Part shown: positions 34,706 to 44,746 of the stretch, one piece after another | How the letters are laid out: each line of letters starts with the position of its first letter | Position numbering within the stretch: position 1 is the first letter of the stretch | Assembly: GCF_000757885.1 (NCBI RefSeq) | Contig: NZ_JQCR01000002.1 | Location: 2,170,001 to 2,234,000 of the forward strand | Length of the DNA: 64,000 bases | Source of the DNA: Paenibacillus wynnii | GTDB taxonomy: Bacteria; Bacillota; Bacilli; Paenibacillales; Paenibacillaceae | Direction of reading: 5' to 3' | Program-made: the position numbers and the translations under genes | Notes under the pieces: model-generated | Seen by the model: the letters and a program-made list of their open reading frames with translations, nothing else | What the model was told of the DNA's origin: nothing | Databases searched by the model: none

Positions 34706-34721
34706 GTGACAAAAACGTCAC
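34706..34721. promoter_or_regulatory. Candidate BceR-type operator upstream of the ABC transporter
   Basis: GTGAC-AAAAAC-GTCAC inverted repeat, about 80 bases before the ATPase start. BceR-type regulators bind inverted repeats of this general form upstream of bceA-like genes. The regulator here (38543-39214) is the candidate. Confidence 0.5.
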
Positions 34722-34797
34722 GTAGCTTCGTGTTACTTCTATGGTTGCAAATCGGAAATGTATCTATAGTAGTAAACAGGAAGGAAGGGGAAATACG

Positions 34798-35544
34798 ATG
34801 CAAACCATCATTCAAACTAAAAATTTATCCAAAAACTATGGCACAACAGCTGTACTCAGAAATATTGATTTGGTGATTGAGGCCGGAGAACTTACAGCGG
34901 TTATGGGACCCTCAGGCTCTGGGAAATCGACACTTATGAATGTGTTATCTACAATTGACCGATTTTCCGGAGGAGAGGTGTGGCTGGATGGCAAGTCATT
35001 GCTTGATCTGAATAGAAAATCGCTGAGGCAGTTTCGCCAGGAGCGTATGGGGTTTATTTTTCAAGACTATAACCTTCTAGATACGTTAACGGTAAAAGAA
35101 AACATCCTGCTGCCGCTCTCATTGCGTAAATTTAAGGCGGAAGAGATGGAGAAGCGGCTGCTGCCCATTCTGAAGGCGCTCAATATTGAGGACATTCTTA
35201 ATAAATATCCAAATGAAATATCAGGCGGGCAAAAGCAGCGGGCGGCATCGGCTAGGGCAATCATTACGAAACCGGCGATTGTATTCGCTGACGAGCCGAC
35301 GGGAGCGCTTGATTCAAGGTCAGCGACACAACTATTGGAACAGCTTGTTAGCTTAAATGAAGTGTTTGGAACGACGATCATGATGGTTACACATGATATC
35401 TATGCAGCGAGCTATTGCAAAAGAGTCATTTTTCTGCGCGATGGGGGTATTGTGAATGAAATCTATGCAGGCGATCAAATCCAGAAGGCTTTCTATGATC
35501 GTATTCTGGAAACCCAGAGCCTTATGGGAGGCAAATCGCGATGA
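34798..35544 (+). CDS. BceA-type ABC transporter ATPase
   Basis: 248 residues from ATG 34798 (RBS AAGGGGAA). Walker A GPSGSGKST near residue 40, Q-loop, signature SGGQKQR (here GGQKQR near 145), Walker B VFADEPTGALD, and switch His TMMMVTHD. Class of MacB/BceA ATPases used by antimicrobial-peptide detoxification modules. Overlaps the permease gene by 4 bases. Paired permease and a convergent TCS complete a Bce-like module. Confidence 0.92.
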   Translation: MQTIIQTKNLSKNYGTTAVLRNIDLVIEAGELTAVMGPSGSGKSTLMNVLSTIDRFSGGEVWLDGKSLLDLNRKSLRQFRQERMGFIFQDYNLLDTLTVKENILLPLSLRKFKAEEMEKRLLPILKALNIEDILNKYPNEISGGQKQRAASARAIITKPAIVFADEPTGALDSRSATQLLEQLVSLNEVFGTTIMMVTHDIYAASYCKRVIFLRDGGIVNEIYAGDQIQKAFYDRILETQSLMGGKSR

Positions 35545-37505
35545 CCCTGCTCGATCTAACGATTCGGAATGTAAAGCGAAATTTCCGACTCTATAGTATC
35601 TATTTATTTTCCATGATTACGGGTGTCATCATTCAATTTACTTTTTCTTCCCTCATGTATAACGAAGATATCATGGATGCGCTGCAAAACCGGGATAACT
35701 TCCAAATGGGTGTAGGCATTGCGTCTGTTGTGGTCTTTATGTTCATCATTTTCTTCATTCTGTACGCCAATTCGTTCTTTATGAAGCAGCGTAAAAAAGA
35801 GTTCGGGATGTATCTGCTGTATGGCTTGAGCGAACGGCAAATTACAATTATGGTGTTCTATGAAACGCTGTTTATAAGTTCGATTTCTTTGATTGCAGGT
35901 GTACTGCTTGGGGGATTGTTGTCCAAGCTCTTCGGAATGCTGCTCATGAATTTAATGCAATATGATCAGGTCATCTCGCTGTCGTTCCCTGTTCATGCGA
36001 TGGTTTCCACAGCCGGTTTGTTCCTTTTGCTTGCTATCATTATTAGCGTACAAAGCTATGTGATGGTGAACCGGGTGCAGCTTACGGAATTGTTCCATGC
36101 CAAGCAAAAATCAGAAAAGGCCGTAAAGACCTCCCCCGTCATGGCGATGATTTCATTACTTTTGCTCGGGATGGCTTACGCTTTGATCAGTAGCGGGAAG
36201 GGATCCGTATTCTGGGAGGATTATGCCACATGGAGTATGGTTGCTACGACCATCGGTATTATAGGAGGCACATTTCTGTTCTTCCGTCAATTTTCAGGCT
36301 GGCTGCTCCAAACTATAAGTCGCAGGAGCAAATACCACGAAGGAAATACGGTGCTGTGGAGTTCTTCCTTACGCTTCCAAATTAGGGGAAATACCTTGAA
36401 TTTAACGTTTATTTCATTGTTCAGTGCGGCAATTCTGATGTTGTTGTGTTTCATGACAATCAATTATAAGGTACAGTTTGAGGCGGTGGAGAGGAATTTA
36501 CCCAATGATATAGCGTTTCAGTCGCTGGATGTTGCAACAAACGGTAAAATTGATGATCTGATCAAAAGCTCCAACCACGAAATTCGCTTCCACCTCACGG
36601 AAGAGTTAGTAGAGGCGTCCCCTGTGACGGATATGCATGTGGCTTTTGATAATCCTGAATATTTCACACCAGGTGTCCTACTCGTATCTCAGCAAACCTA
36701 CAATGAGTTTGTCGCACTGCGGGAACACAAGCAAAACGTTAGTCTGCAAGGAAATGAAGCGGTTGCCCTGTCCCAAGGGGCAGACTTTCCAGAGCCGTAT
36801 GCACCGGGCCAACAGCCAAGCTTTACGGTTAAGACGGATAAGGAAACGACGTTTAAGTTAATTGAGAAAAAAGACTATGCATACCTAGGCTGGGCCTCGC
36901 ATCCCGTGAAGTCCATGATCCTTAAACCTGCGGTAATCGTAATTTCAGATGAGGCGTATCAAAGACTACAGGATCATGCGAACATAAGGTCGTTTGAAAT
37001 CTATGGGCTTCGTGATGCTAGAAATGCCGAAGACTTATCAATGCAAGTACACACGATCGTCACACAGACGCCAGATGCCTATTATTCCTCGTTCGCAGAC
37101 GTGTACTCCAAGCAAATTGAAGGGTCATCGTTGATGCTGTTTTCCAGCGGTTTTCTATCCCTCATTGCTATCTTTGCGCTAGCCAGTGTCATATACTTCA
37201 AGCAATTGCGCGAAGCAACGGATGAACAGCTGCAATATTCAATTCTCCGTAAAATCGGCGTCGATAACAGTCAAATGAAAAGTGTGATTCGCAAGCAGCT
37301 ATTGTTTGTTTTTTTACCGCCACTGGTACTGGGAGTGCTTCACAGTTGGTTCATTATCAAGTATTACATTCTTGATTCTGTACAGGATTTTCACGGCCTT
37401 ACAGGTATGGTCTGGAGTATAATGGGTGTCTACTTCTTGATTTACCTGTTGTTTTACGTCTCTTCCACAAATATTTACTATAAAATCGTGAATGAGAATC
37501 ATTAG
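35541..37505 (+). CDS. BceB-type ABC permease
   Basis: 654 residues, the usual length for BceB. About ten helices in the order 1-4, 5-6, a 200-residue extracellular domain (roughly residues 310-525), then four more, with FtsX-like folds. RNVKRNFRLYSIYLFSMITG starts it as in BceB/VraG. The extracellular domain recognises peptide antibiotics such as bacitracin-lipid II complexes, by family knowledge; the actual ligand is unknown. Sensor and regulator genes lie convergent downstream. Confidence 0.9.
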   Translation: MTLLDLTIRNVKRNFRLYSIYLFSMITGVIIQFTFSSLMYNEDIMDALQNRDNFQMGVGIASVVVFMFIIFFILYANSFFMKQRKKEFGMYLLYGLSERQITIMVFYETLFISSISLIAGVLLGGLLSKLFGMLLMNLMQYDQVISLSFPVHAMVSTAGLFLLLAIIISVQSYVMVNRVQLTELFHAKQKSEKAVKTSPVMAMISLLLLGMAYALISSGKGSVFWEDYATWSMVATTIGIIGGTFLFFRQFSGWLLQTISRRSKYHEGNTVLWSSSLRFQIRGNTLNLTFISLFSAAILMLLCFMTINYKVQFEAVERNLPNDIAFQSLDVATNGKIDDLIKSSNHEIRFHLTEELVEASPVTDMHVAFDNPEYFTPGVLLVSQQTYNEFVALREHKQNVSLQGNEAVALSQGADFPEPYAPGQQPSFTVKTDKETTFKLIEKKDYAYLGWASHPVKSMILKPAVIVISDEAYQRLQDHANIRSFEIYGLRDARNAEDLSMQVHTIVTQTPDAYYSSFADVYSKQIEGSSLMLFSSGFLSLIAIFALASVIYFKQLREATDEQLQYSILRKIGVDNSQMKSVIRKQLLFVFLPPLVLGVLHSWFIIKYYILDSVQDFHGLTGMVWSIMGVYFLIYLLFYVSSTNIYYKIVNENH

Positions 37506-37512
37506 GATACGT

Positions 37513-37548
37513 AAAAACGCAATGACCTATAGCGGTTATTGCGTTTTT
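37513..37548. terminator. Bidirectional terminator in the Bce module
   Basis: AAAAACGCAAT-gacctatagcggtt-ATTGCGTTTTT, between the convergent permease and kinase genes. Confidence 0.85.
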
Positions 37549-38546
37549 GGCGTGTTCTTTTGAAGCATGTTCAGGTGTGGATCATGGTTCTTCGGGAAAT
37601 GGATTATGAATTCTGTGAAGCTACCCATTCCTGCGGCAGATTCACATGAAATGTAGTGTCCCAGCTTTTTTGAAAGCTCTTGGGCCAGATATAAACCCAT
37701 ACCTGTCGATTTCTTAAATACGCGTCCGTTCGTACCGGTAAATCCCCGATTAAAAATTCGCGGCAGATCCTTTAGGTCGATACCGATGCCGTTGTCACGA
37801 AGGATGAGCTGCTTTTCTTGCTGTGTAACATGTGTTGATATTGAGATTTGCCCGTGATTATTTGTATATTTCAGGCTGTTTGTAACGAGCTGGTTGATGA
37901 TAAACGACAGCCATTTCGAATCGCTTTGTACTATAGTGGGTTCTACATCCAAGTGGATGCCTATTTTTTTAGAGATGAACGTTTTGGAATGTGATTTAAC
38001 GGCTTCTTTGGCCATCAACTCCAAATTACAGTTCACGATTTCATAGTCTTGATTGAAGCTGTCGAGCTTGGCATAATACAAGGCTTGATCTACGTAGTGC
38101 TCAATTCGTGACACCTCTTCGTCCAAACTCTTGGGGTCGGTCTCCGTTTGCTGCATCAACCGTAAGATCGCAATGGGTGTCTTAATCTCGTGGAACCAAG
38201 AGACGATGAAGTCATAGTATTCCTTTTGCTTATCCTGCACATCGTTCAAGGCACGAATATGCTTAATCTCTAGCTGCTCAATGGCCTCACGGTAAGCTTC
38301 CGCCTCCAGTGACAGCGGTTCGGTGTCTACATCGTACATACAGCGGATGGCCTGAACATTCTTTAGATAGCGGTAGAGTAGGAAGGCTGCCAGACAGAAG
38401 AGGTTCAATATCAACGAATAAAAGAATGTTTGCCAACTCCATGAAATATGGGGGTCCGTAGCAAATACGGAAATCGTAAGAAGGAATCCTAAGGCATACA
38501 AGAACAGATACGACCGTTCATACTTGATGAATCGCCAAAATCTCAT
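37536..38546 (-). CDS. BceS-type intramembrane-sensing histidine kinase
   Basis: 336 residues. Two close helices (about 12-30 and 38-60) with almost no extracellular loop, the mark of BceS kinases that depend on BceAB for input. HisKA with FHEIKTPIAILRLMQQT (His near residue 124), HATPase motifs INQLVTNSLKYTN, RDNGIGI, GMGLYLAQ. Its start overlaps the regulator stop by 4 bases. Works with the 34798-37505 transporter by inference. Confidence 0.9.
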   Translation of the reverse strand: MRFWRFIKYERSYLFLYALGFLLTISVFATDPHISWSWQTFFYSLILNLFCLAAFLLYRYLKNVQAIRCMYDVDTEPLSLEAEAYREAIEQLEIKHIRALNDVQDKQKEYYDFIVSWFHEIKTPIAILRLMQQTETDPKSLDEEVSRIEHYVDQALYYAKLDSFNQDYEIVNCNLELMAKEAVKSHSKTFISKKIGIHLDVEPTIVQSDSKWLSFIINQLVTNSLKYTNNHGQISISTHVTQQEKQLILRDNGIGIDLKDLPRIFNRGFTGTNGRVFKKSTGMGLYLAQELSKKLGHYISCESAAGMGSFTEFIIHFPKNHDPHLNMLQKNTPKTQ

Positions 38547-39214
38547 TCGATGATATACCCCATTCCTTTACGCGTGACGATAAAGTCTTCTAGCCCCAGC
38601 ATTGAAATTTTGCGGCGCAGGCGGTTCACGTTGACCGTTAGAGTATTGTCATCCATAAATTGCTCATCATTCCAAAGCACGTGCATCAAATCATCCCGGG
38701 AGATGATTTTTCCAATATTGCGCATCATCGTCTGCAAAATAATAAATTCGTTTCGCGTCACCTCCGCCGTCAGCTCCCCATACTGGATAGTCGAGTTGGA
38801 TATGTGAAAAATAAGCTGTCGGTGGGCTATTTGTAAGCTTTCATCCTGGTAGGTGTAATTACGACGCAATAGGGCACTTACTTTTGCCACGAGAACATCC
38901 AAGTCAAACGGCTTCTGGACGTAGTCGTCTGCCCCCATATTGATCGCCATGATGACGTCCATGTTTTGATTACGTGAGGACAGAAAAATAATAGGCACTT
39001 TGGAGACGGAACGGATCTGCTGGCACCAGTAAAACCCGTCGAATAAAGGTAAATTAACGTCCAGCAGCACCAAGTGCGGCTGACCTGCAATGAATTCGTC
39101 CAATATTTGCTCAAAGGTGGACACCTCTATGACCTCGTATTGCCATTTACGCAGCGTCTCCGCTACGATTGTTCTAATTTTCTCGTCGTCTTCTACGATC
39201 ATGATTCGAAACAC
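38543..39214 (-). CDS. BceR-type response regulator
   Basis: 223 residues. DDEKIRTIV near residue 10, phosphoacceptor in LVLLDVNLPLFDGFYWC, KPFDLDVLVAKV, then an OmpR winged helix (VNVNRLRRKISMLGLEDFI, GMGYIIE). The Leu-Asp-Val-Asn-Leu-Pro sequence with YWC is common in BceR. Candidate site: GTGAC-N6-GTCAC upstream of the transporter. Confidence 0.9.
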   Translation of the reverse strand: MFRIMIVEDDEKIRTIVAETLRKWQYEVIEVSTFEQILDEFIAGQPHLVLLDVNLPLFDGFYWCQQIRSVSKVPIIFLSSRNQNMDVIMAINMGADDYVQKPFDLDVLVAKVSALLRRNYTYQDESLQIAHRQLIFHISNSTIQYGELTAEVTRNEFIILQTMMRNIGKIISRDDLMHVLWNDEQFMDDNTLTVNVNRLRRKISMLGLEDFIVTRKGMGYIIE

Positions 39215-39304
39215 AAAGGATTCCTCCAGCTTAAATGAGTTAGGATAACGTAATTATACCATCGTTAAAAGGGGGAATGGGTAAAGAAGTCGCCGGTATC
39301 CCCG

Positions 39305-40195
39305 CTATTCCACCTCCGGCACAATCACCTCGATATGACGGGGCAGAATACTTAGCTCGATGGGCAAAAGAGGGCCTTCTTCACCGTCTACATTGGTTCG
39401 AACGGGCTCTGGTGAGCTTACACGTACATTCTTTGCCGTAAAGTAAATAACATCCTTATGCTCCTTCAAGTTTCCGAACAGTAAAGATAAGCTGACCGAA
39501 ATGGTACTGAAGATAGTAAGGTCTTTGATAATAAAGCAGTGAATTAGACCGTCGTCTACAGCAGCATGGGGAGCCAGCTTCTCAAATCCGCCTACCGAAT
39601 TGGTTAAAGCGGCCAGAAAGAGCGGGGATTCTCCTACCCAAATCTTTTCATCGTGCTGAATAACAAAGGGGTGGGCGGAGATGCCCATCAGTTCTTTGAT
39701 GCCTTCTTTTAAATAGGCAAAGGCACCAAGCTTCGATTTATCTTCTGAGGATACGGATGATAATGATTCAGCGAGTGAACCTACGGCAACGACATTAGCG
39801 AACAACTCTCCGTTCAATCGCCCCATATCCACCCTCTTCACTCTGGATGATGTGAGTGTTAGAATCGCCTCTTCGGGATTCAGTGGGATTTGCAATGCGC
39901 GGGCAAAATCATTGACCGTGCCAAGTGGGACCACACCAAGTCTCGGGCGGTGATCCTGATCCATAAGTCCATTGATCGTCTCGTGAAGTGTGCCATCCCC
40001 GCCGATGGACACGACCAGGTCATAATATTCCTCGCAAGCGGTGATACAATAGCGGGTCGCATCCAGTTCTTTAGCCGTTTCTTTGACGATAACCTTATAT
40101 CCTTGGGTACGTAGACTCTCTTCCACGTTACTGACATATTCTAGAGCTTCTTCTTTGCCGGAAGAGGGATTAATAATGATCATGGCTTGTTTCAT
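39305..40195 (-). CDS. Diacylglycerol kinase-family lipid kinase (DagK/YegS-like)
   Basis: 296 residues from ATG 40195, 7 bases after GAGGAG. MIIINPSSGKE near the start and GGDGTLHETINGLM (about residue 68) form the nucleotide site; LGTVNDFAR is also conserved; AAVDDGLIHCFIIK is the C-terminal domain signature. Predicted to phosphorylate diacylglycerol or a related lipid for membrane lipid recycling. No close operon partners. Confidence 0.9.
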   Translation of the reverse strand: MKQAMIIINPSSGKEEALEYVSNVEESLRTQGYKVIVKETAKELDATRYCITACEEYYDLVVSIGGDGTLHETINGLMDQDHRPRLGVVPLGTVNDFARALQIPLNPEEAILTLTSSRVKRVDMGRLNGELFANVVAVGSLAESLSSVSSEDKSKLGAFAYLKEGIKELMGISAHPFVIQHDEKIWVGESPLFLAALTNSVGGFEKLAPHAAVDDGLIHCFIIKDLTIFSTISVSLSLLFGNLKEHKDVIYFTAKNVRVSSPEPVRTNVDGEEGPLLPIELSILPRHIEVIVPEVE

Positions 40196-40394
40196 ACACA
40201 TGCTCCTCACTATAGGGGATATGTTTCAGTATTTACTTGTATATACCCTAAAAGATGTTCTTTGCTGCTGCATTCTCCGCAAATTCCACCCTACTCTTTT
40301 TTGTCGAAGTTTGTCATTTTGCCGTCATTGGGGAGAGTTATACTGAGTTTTAGTAGGATTTTAAATAATAAAATTTAAGAGGTGGGGAATTCAG

Positions 40395-42836
40395 ATGGTA
40401 AAAGGAAATAAGAAATTCAGGCTAAGCCTCATGAAAAATGTAGCAAAAATGATGACAGTCGTAATTACAATGGTAACAACCCTAACGATTTCACCCATTC
40501 ACGGCCATGCTCTGAGCATTATAACGGACACACTTGTTTCAGCAACAGCAGAAGTGAGTAACGACAATACAATAGTAACTGTGAGCTTTAATACTAGTGC
40601 GATACCAACTACGAGTTTAGAAGATTTAAAGTCGAATATTCAAATTGAGCGTTCGGATTCTGACACCTTCGTTGATCTCTCCGTGGATAATGGAAACAAT
40701 GAAATCGGTATGACACCTGAAGGCGCATTGGTAATCACCCTCGATACTGCGCTCACAGGTACAACAAATGCTATCAGCGTAGCTGCTGGATCAGTTATGA
40801 ATGAGGAGAGTGTTCCTTCCGATGCAGATATTACTATCTCTGATATCTCAGCACATGATATTACCCCGCCAGCTTTTGTAGGCGCTGTTTCCGATGACGG
40901 CAATGATGTGTATTTGAATTTTGATGAAAACTTCTCAATCAATGCATCTCTGGATTCGGACGAAGATCAAATCAACACTTTTCTAAAAAGCAAATTGAGT
41001 GTTGCTACAGACGGGGAACATTTTGTATCCGTTACGGCACACCAAGGCGACATCTATCAAAACAATTCCAGACAAATTTATTTAAATTATGATAATGATA
41101 TCAAAGTCATATTAGGAACAAACACCATTATAAAAATCGCAAGCGGCACTCTAAAGGATGTAGCTGGTAACCTTAATGAGGAAATGAATTTACAGGTTAG
41201 CCCTCCAGTGATCCAAAGCACCGCAATTAGCAGTGACAATCATGATGTAACCATTACTTTTAATGAAGATGTTGTAGGCAATACAGAATCTTTAGAAAAT
41301 TATATTTATTTAGTAAGAGGTTCGAATTCCATTTGGAAGCATTTGGTTGAAGGTGATACGGTAAAGATTGAATCTGGAAAGCTGAAAATTCACTTTGTAG
41401 AGGCTTTATCAGGAAAGACGAACCAGATCTCTATTAATGGAGGAGTTCTTAAGGATAGTGATGGAAATGTCCAAAATGATTCCAGACTCACCGCTTTAAT
41501 AGAAGCCAACGTTGGTGGTATAGACCCTGCCCCGGCAGATACGACACAGCCAACCTATCTATACTCCTACTTTTCAAATTCATTTCAGGATTTAAATGTA
41601 GTATTTGATGAAGATATTCATAATGCCACGGCGGATGAGGCGAGCTTTTTACAAAATGTACAATGGTATAATTCCAATAACTGGTACTACAGTCTTCCTT
41701 CAGATGCTACGGTAACCTTCTCGGGTCCTATTGCGACCATTCATTTTGCAGCACCACTCACAGGCTATCAATACTATTTTTATTTCTATCCTAATCATTT
41801 TAAAGATACAGCAGGGAATGTAATCGGTAATTATGTGAATACTAATTGGTTTTATCCTCAAAATACAGGATTTGATTTGGATGATGGGTACTTTTCGCAG
41901 GATGGCCGTTGGATGAGCTTAGAATTTGATTCTAACACTAATCTAGTAGACCAAACTCTTATCGATGGAATCTCCCACTTAAATGAGCAAATCACCCTTT
42001 CAACCGATGGCGGTGTAACCTATACAGCTTTGGATGCACAGGATGTAGTTACTGTTCAAGGGGATAAAATCAATATTTTCTTCCAAAATCCGAAGCAACA
42101 GGGCTCAATAAAAGTTAAAGTTGCTGCTAACGTAGTAAGTGATTTATACGATACTGTGCGTAATAGTGCGGTGGATGAAGAGGTTGCTTACAACACCCCA
42201 GACATTTCTGGATATGTCTTAAGTAATGCCGTAAGTGAGTTTGTATTTGCGGATAATCCAGTATGGAGAAGTCATGTTAAAGAGGTCGTAGTATACGATT
42301 CAAGTATCGGTACAGATAGAGAATTGACTTCCTCTGAATATACTCTGAGCGAAGGGAAGCTCACCATTTCGGCAGGTGTTTTCCTAGAAGATCATTACTA
42401 CGAGATTAGTGTAGATGCTGATGGTTATAGCAGCAAATATTTTGAGGGCAGAGCTTATAAATCATCTGAAATATTCTATATTACTACCCCGGTAGTGAGT
42501 GTGGATAATGGAATTACTGCAAAGATAAATTTGTTTAACAATGCGTATGACAATGGTTCGATCGGGAACCAAACCGTACTATTCGAGTTATTCGACGGTA
42601 CTACCCCGGTAAGTATTGTTGCGGCTAATTTAAAAGTAAATACAGGAACGTATTCAGCAAATTTCAACGTAAGCGACGCAGCTACGAATCCTAATTACAC
42701 GGTCAAAGTGTTTGTAGTAAGTAAGTATAGCAGTGATTCTACGAATCTAGGGCTTAACCTAGCTACAGTAAAAACACAGCTTGAAATAAACCAAGCCATG
42801 AGTAATGTCGGTAATGACAATCATAATGATGACTAG
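40395..42836 (+). CDS. Secreted Ig-like-domain surface protein
   Basis: 813 residues. Signal peptide about 1-38 (basic start, then TMVTTLTISPIHGHA). Several SwmB/SbsA-like Ig repeats, seen by phrases such as VTVSFNTSAI, VYLNFDENF, VTITFNEDVVGN and VVFDEDIHNAT about every 110-130 residues, then a C-terminal region that resembles the hemoblobin-interacting DUF1533 type (ELTSSEYTLSEGKLTISAGVFLEDHYYEISVDADGY). No SLH or LPxTG is present, so it is secreted or associates with the SLH protein encoded next. ATG 40395 preceded by AGAGGTGGGG. Function unknown. Confidence 0.75.
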   Translation: MVKGNKKFRLSLMKNVAKMMTVVITMVTTLTISPIHGHALSIITDTLVSATAEVSNDNTIVTVSFNTSAIPTTSLEDLKSNIQIERSDSDTFVDLSVDNGNNEIGMTPEGALVITLDTALTGTTNAISVAAGSVMNEESVPSDADITISDISAHDITPPAFVGAVSDDGNDVYLNFDENFSINASLDSDEDQINTFLKSKLSVATDGEHFVSVTAHQGDIYQNNSRQIYLNYDNDIKVILGTNTIIKIASGTLKDVAGNLNEEMNLQVSPPVIQSTAISSDNHDVTITFNEDVVGNTESLENYIYLVRGSNSIWKHLVEGDTVKIESGKLKIHFVEALSGKTNQISINGGVLKDSDGNVQNDSRLTALIEANVGGIDPAPADTTQPTYLYSYFSNSFQDLNVVFDEDIHNATADEASFLQNVQWYNSNNWYYSLPSDATVTFSGPIATIHFAAPLTGYQYYFYFYPNHFKDTAGNVIGNYVNTNWFYPQNTGFDLDDGYFSQDGRWMSLEFDSNTNLVDQTLIDGISHLNEQITLSTDGGVTYTALDAQDVVTVQGDKINIFFQNPKQQGSIKVKVAANVVSDLYDTVRNSAVDEEVAYNTPDISGYVLSNAVSEFVFADNPVWRSHVKEVVVYDSSIGTDRELTSSEYTLSEGKLTISAGVFLEDHYYEISVDADGYSSKYFEGRAYKSSEIFYITTPVVSVDNGITAKINLFNNAYDNGSIGNQTVLFELFDGTTPVSIVAANLKVNTGTYSANFNVSDAATNPNYTVKVFVVSKYSSDSTNLGLNLATVKTQLEINQAMSNVGNDNHNDD

Positions 42837-42872
42837 AAAAATATGATTAACATGAAGGTGAGGAATGTCAAA

Positions 42873-44615
42873 GTGAAATTACGCAAGTTGAGGTTGTTGT
42901 TGATTGTAGCCCTTTGTTTTTCACTCGTACCTGCTGCGGTATTTGCAAGCAGCACAGCAGTTACATTGAATGCACTCTCCTCTATTGAGCTCGGCGGTAC
43001 TGTAGTTATTTCCGGTACATCCACTCTAAATGAAGTGATTATTCAAGTACTACGCCCGGTAAAAAGTACGGTGTTCTACGACATTGCTAAGGTAAGCGAT
43101 GGGAAGTTTTCGAGTTCATTTACTCTAGCCAAGAGTGAATCCGCCGGAACCTATAAGGTGATGGCTGGACAAGCGGACCAAGTAGATACCAAGGATTTAG
43201 TCGTGACAGCAGCGAGTAATGGTAGCGGTGATGGAACTGGAGTTGGCAGTGGAGGTGGAGGTGGCAGTGGCGGTCTTCCTACTGGAACGATCTCAACACC
43301 TGGCAAACCTATCACTCCGCCTAGCACCAGCTCCGTGCCGGTCCAAGTGGATACTAGCAAGAATACTGCCGTATCTACAACAGCAGCCAACGGAATTGTA
43401 ACGACCGCCGTTACTCAAGGCAGTGCAGCTCTTGCCGATGCTCTTGCTAAAGCGAAAGCGCAGGATAATCGTAATGACGCTCCAATTGTGTTCATTACAT
43501 TCAATAATCCCGCTCACGAGGCTGTACAGTTTAACCTGTCCTCATCTGTATTAGCTGCTGCTGCTCTGAATGCACCTAATACAATTGTTTCTCTACAAAC
43601 TAATGACGGAGAGTATTCATTGCCCTTGAGTATAATTAACTTTGCAGCTATAGCCCAGCGTTTAGGGACTACAGATGCTAATACGGTTCTTCAAGTGAAT
43701 ATCAATCCAGTGGCCGCAAGTATCAATGCTAAAATTAAAGTTAATGCACAGAACATTGCTACTTCCCAGTTAGGAAGTGCAATTGAGTTCTCGGTTACAG
43801 CAACAGGAAACGGGAAAACAATCGAGTTGAACAACTTTGGTTCTACTTATGTGGAACGAAGCATGGTATTGGACATTCCTGTGGATGAGGCTTATGCAAC
43901 AGTGGTACTTTACGATCCATTAACAGGCCAATTCTCGTTTGTACCGGCGGTTTTTAAAAAGCAGGTAGACGGTTCCACCAAGGTTACATTCAAGCGAAAC
44001 GGAAACAGTACGTATACCGTCCTATCCTCCACACGAACATTCAATGATTTGGATAAGCGTTGGGCAAAGGCAGATATTGAATTGCTCGCGTCCAAGCTAG
44101 TAGTGAAGGGGACAACGGACAGCATCTTTTCGCCTGATAGTAACATTACAAGAGCAGAATTTGCCGCTTTATTAGTTCGTTCCTTAGGTCTAGCAGTGGA
44201 TGCAAGTTCAACCACATTCACGGATGTGAAATCCAGTGATTGGTTTGCCGGTGCAATTAATGCGGCTGTTCAAGCGAAACTGGTAGATGGTTTCAAAGAT
44301 AGCAGCTTCAAGCCGAACGACACGATTACCCGTGAGCAAATGGCGGTTATGATATCCAGAGCAATTACTGCAGTGGGTAAAGCGGGTGATATTTCCGTAA
44401 ACCACAATCAATCATTGGCTAAATTTAAAGATAGTGCTTCCATAGCCAGTTGGGCTCATATGGCTGTTGCACAATCAGTTGAAGCCAATATCATTACAGG
44501 TATGACCAAGGATACCTTTGTACCATCAGCGAATGCTAGTCGGGCCCAGGCGGTTGTCATGTTAAAACGTTTCATGCAGTATGTTAATTTTATTAACTAT
44601 ATAAGATTAGTTTGA
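42873..44615 (+). CDS. SLH-domain surface protein
   Basis: 580 residues. GTG 42873 is chosen since AAGGTGAGG sits 9 bases upstream and it gives a clean signal peptide (VKLRKLRLLLIVALCFSLVPAAVFA); the upstream ATG at 42843 has no RBS. A Gly/Ser-rich linker lies at about 116-140, an unassigned region follows (about 150-385), then three SLH domains (about 390-575) with SNITRAEF, DTITREQM and ANASRAQA ITRAE-like motifs. SLH domains bind pyruvylated secondary wall polymer. 36 bp after the Ig-like gene, so probably co-transcribed. Confidence 0.85.
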   Translation: MKLRKLRLLLIVALCFSLVPAAVFASSTAVTLNALSSIELGGTVVISGTSTLNEVIIQVLRPVKSTVFYDIAKVSDGKFSSSFTLAKSESAGTYKVMAGQADQVDTKDLVVTAASNGSGDGTGVGSGGGGGSGGLPTGTISTPGKPITPPSTSSVPVQVDTSKNTAVSTTAANGIVTTAVTQGSAALADALAKAKAQDNRNDAPIVFITFNNPAHEAVQFNLSSSVLAAAALNAPNTIVSLQTNDGEYSLPLSIINFAAIAQRLGTTDANTVLQVNINPVAASINAKIKVNAQNIATSQLGSAIEFSVTATGNGKTIELNNFGSTYVERSMVLDIPVDEAYATVVLYDPLTGQFSFVPAVFKKQVDGSTKVTFKRNGNSTYTVLSSTRTFNDLDKRWAKADIELLASKLVVKGTTDSIFSPDSNITRAEFAALLVRSLGLAVDASSTTFTDVKSSDWFAGAINAAVQAKLVDGFKDSSFKPNDTITREQMAVMISRAITAVGKAGDISVNHNQSLAKFKDSASIASWAHMAVAQSVEANIITGMTKDTFVPSANASRAQAVVMLKRFMQYVNFINYIRLV

Positions 44616-44618
44616 ATC

Positions 44619-44653
44619 AGAACGCTAACCTACAAGGTAGCGTTCTTTTTTTT
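44619..44653 (+). terminator. Terminator after SLH gene
   Basis: AGAACGCTA-a-CCT-aca-AGG-t-AGCGTTCT followed by TTTTTTTG. Confidence 0.88.
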
Positions 44654-44746
44654 GCGGTTCGAATCGGAGCAACGGTGTCCATGATAGAATGAGTATATTA
44701 TGATAACAGGAATAGTAGCTTATCTATTAAAGGGGTTGCGGGGACG

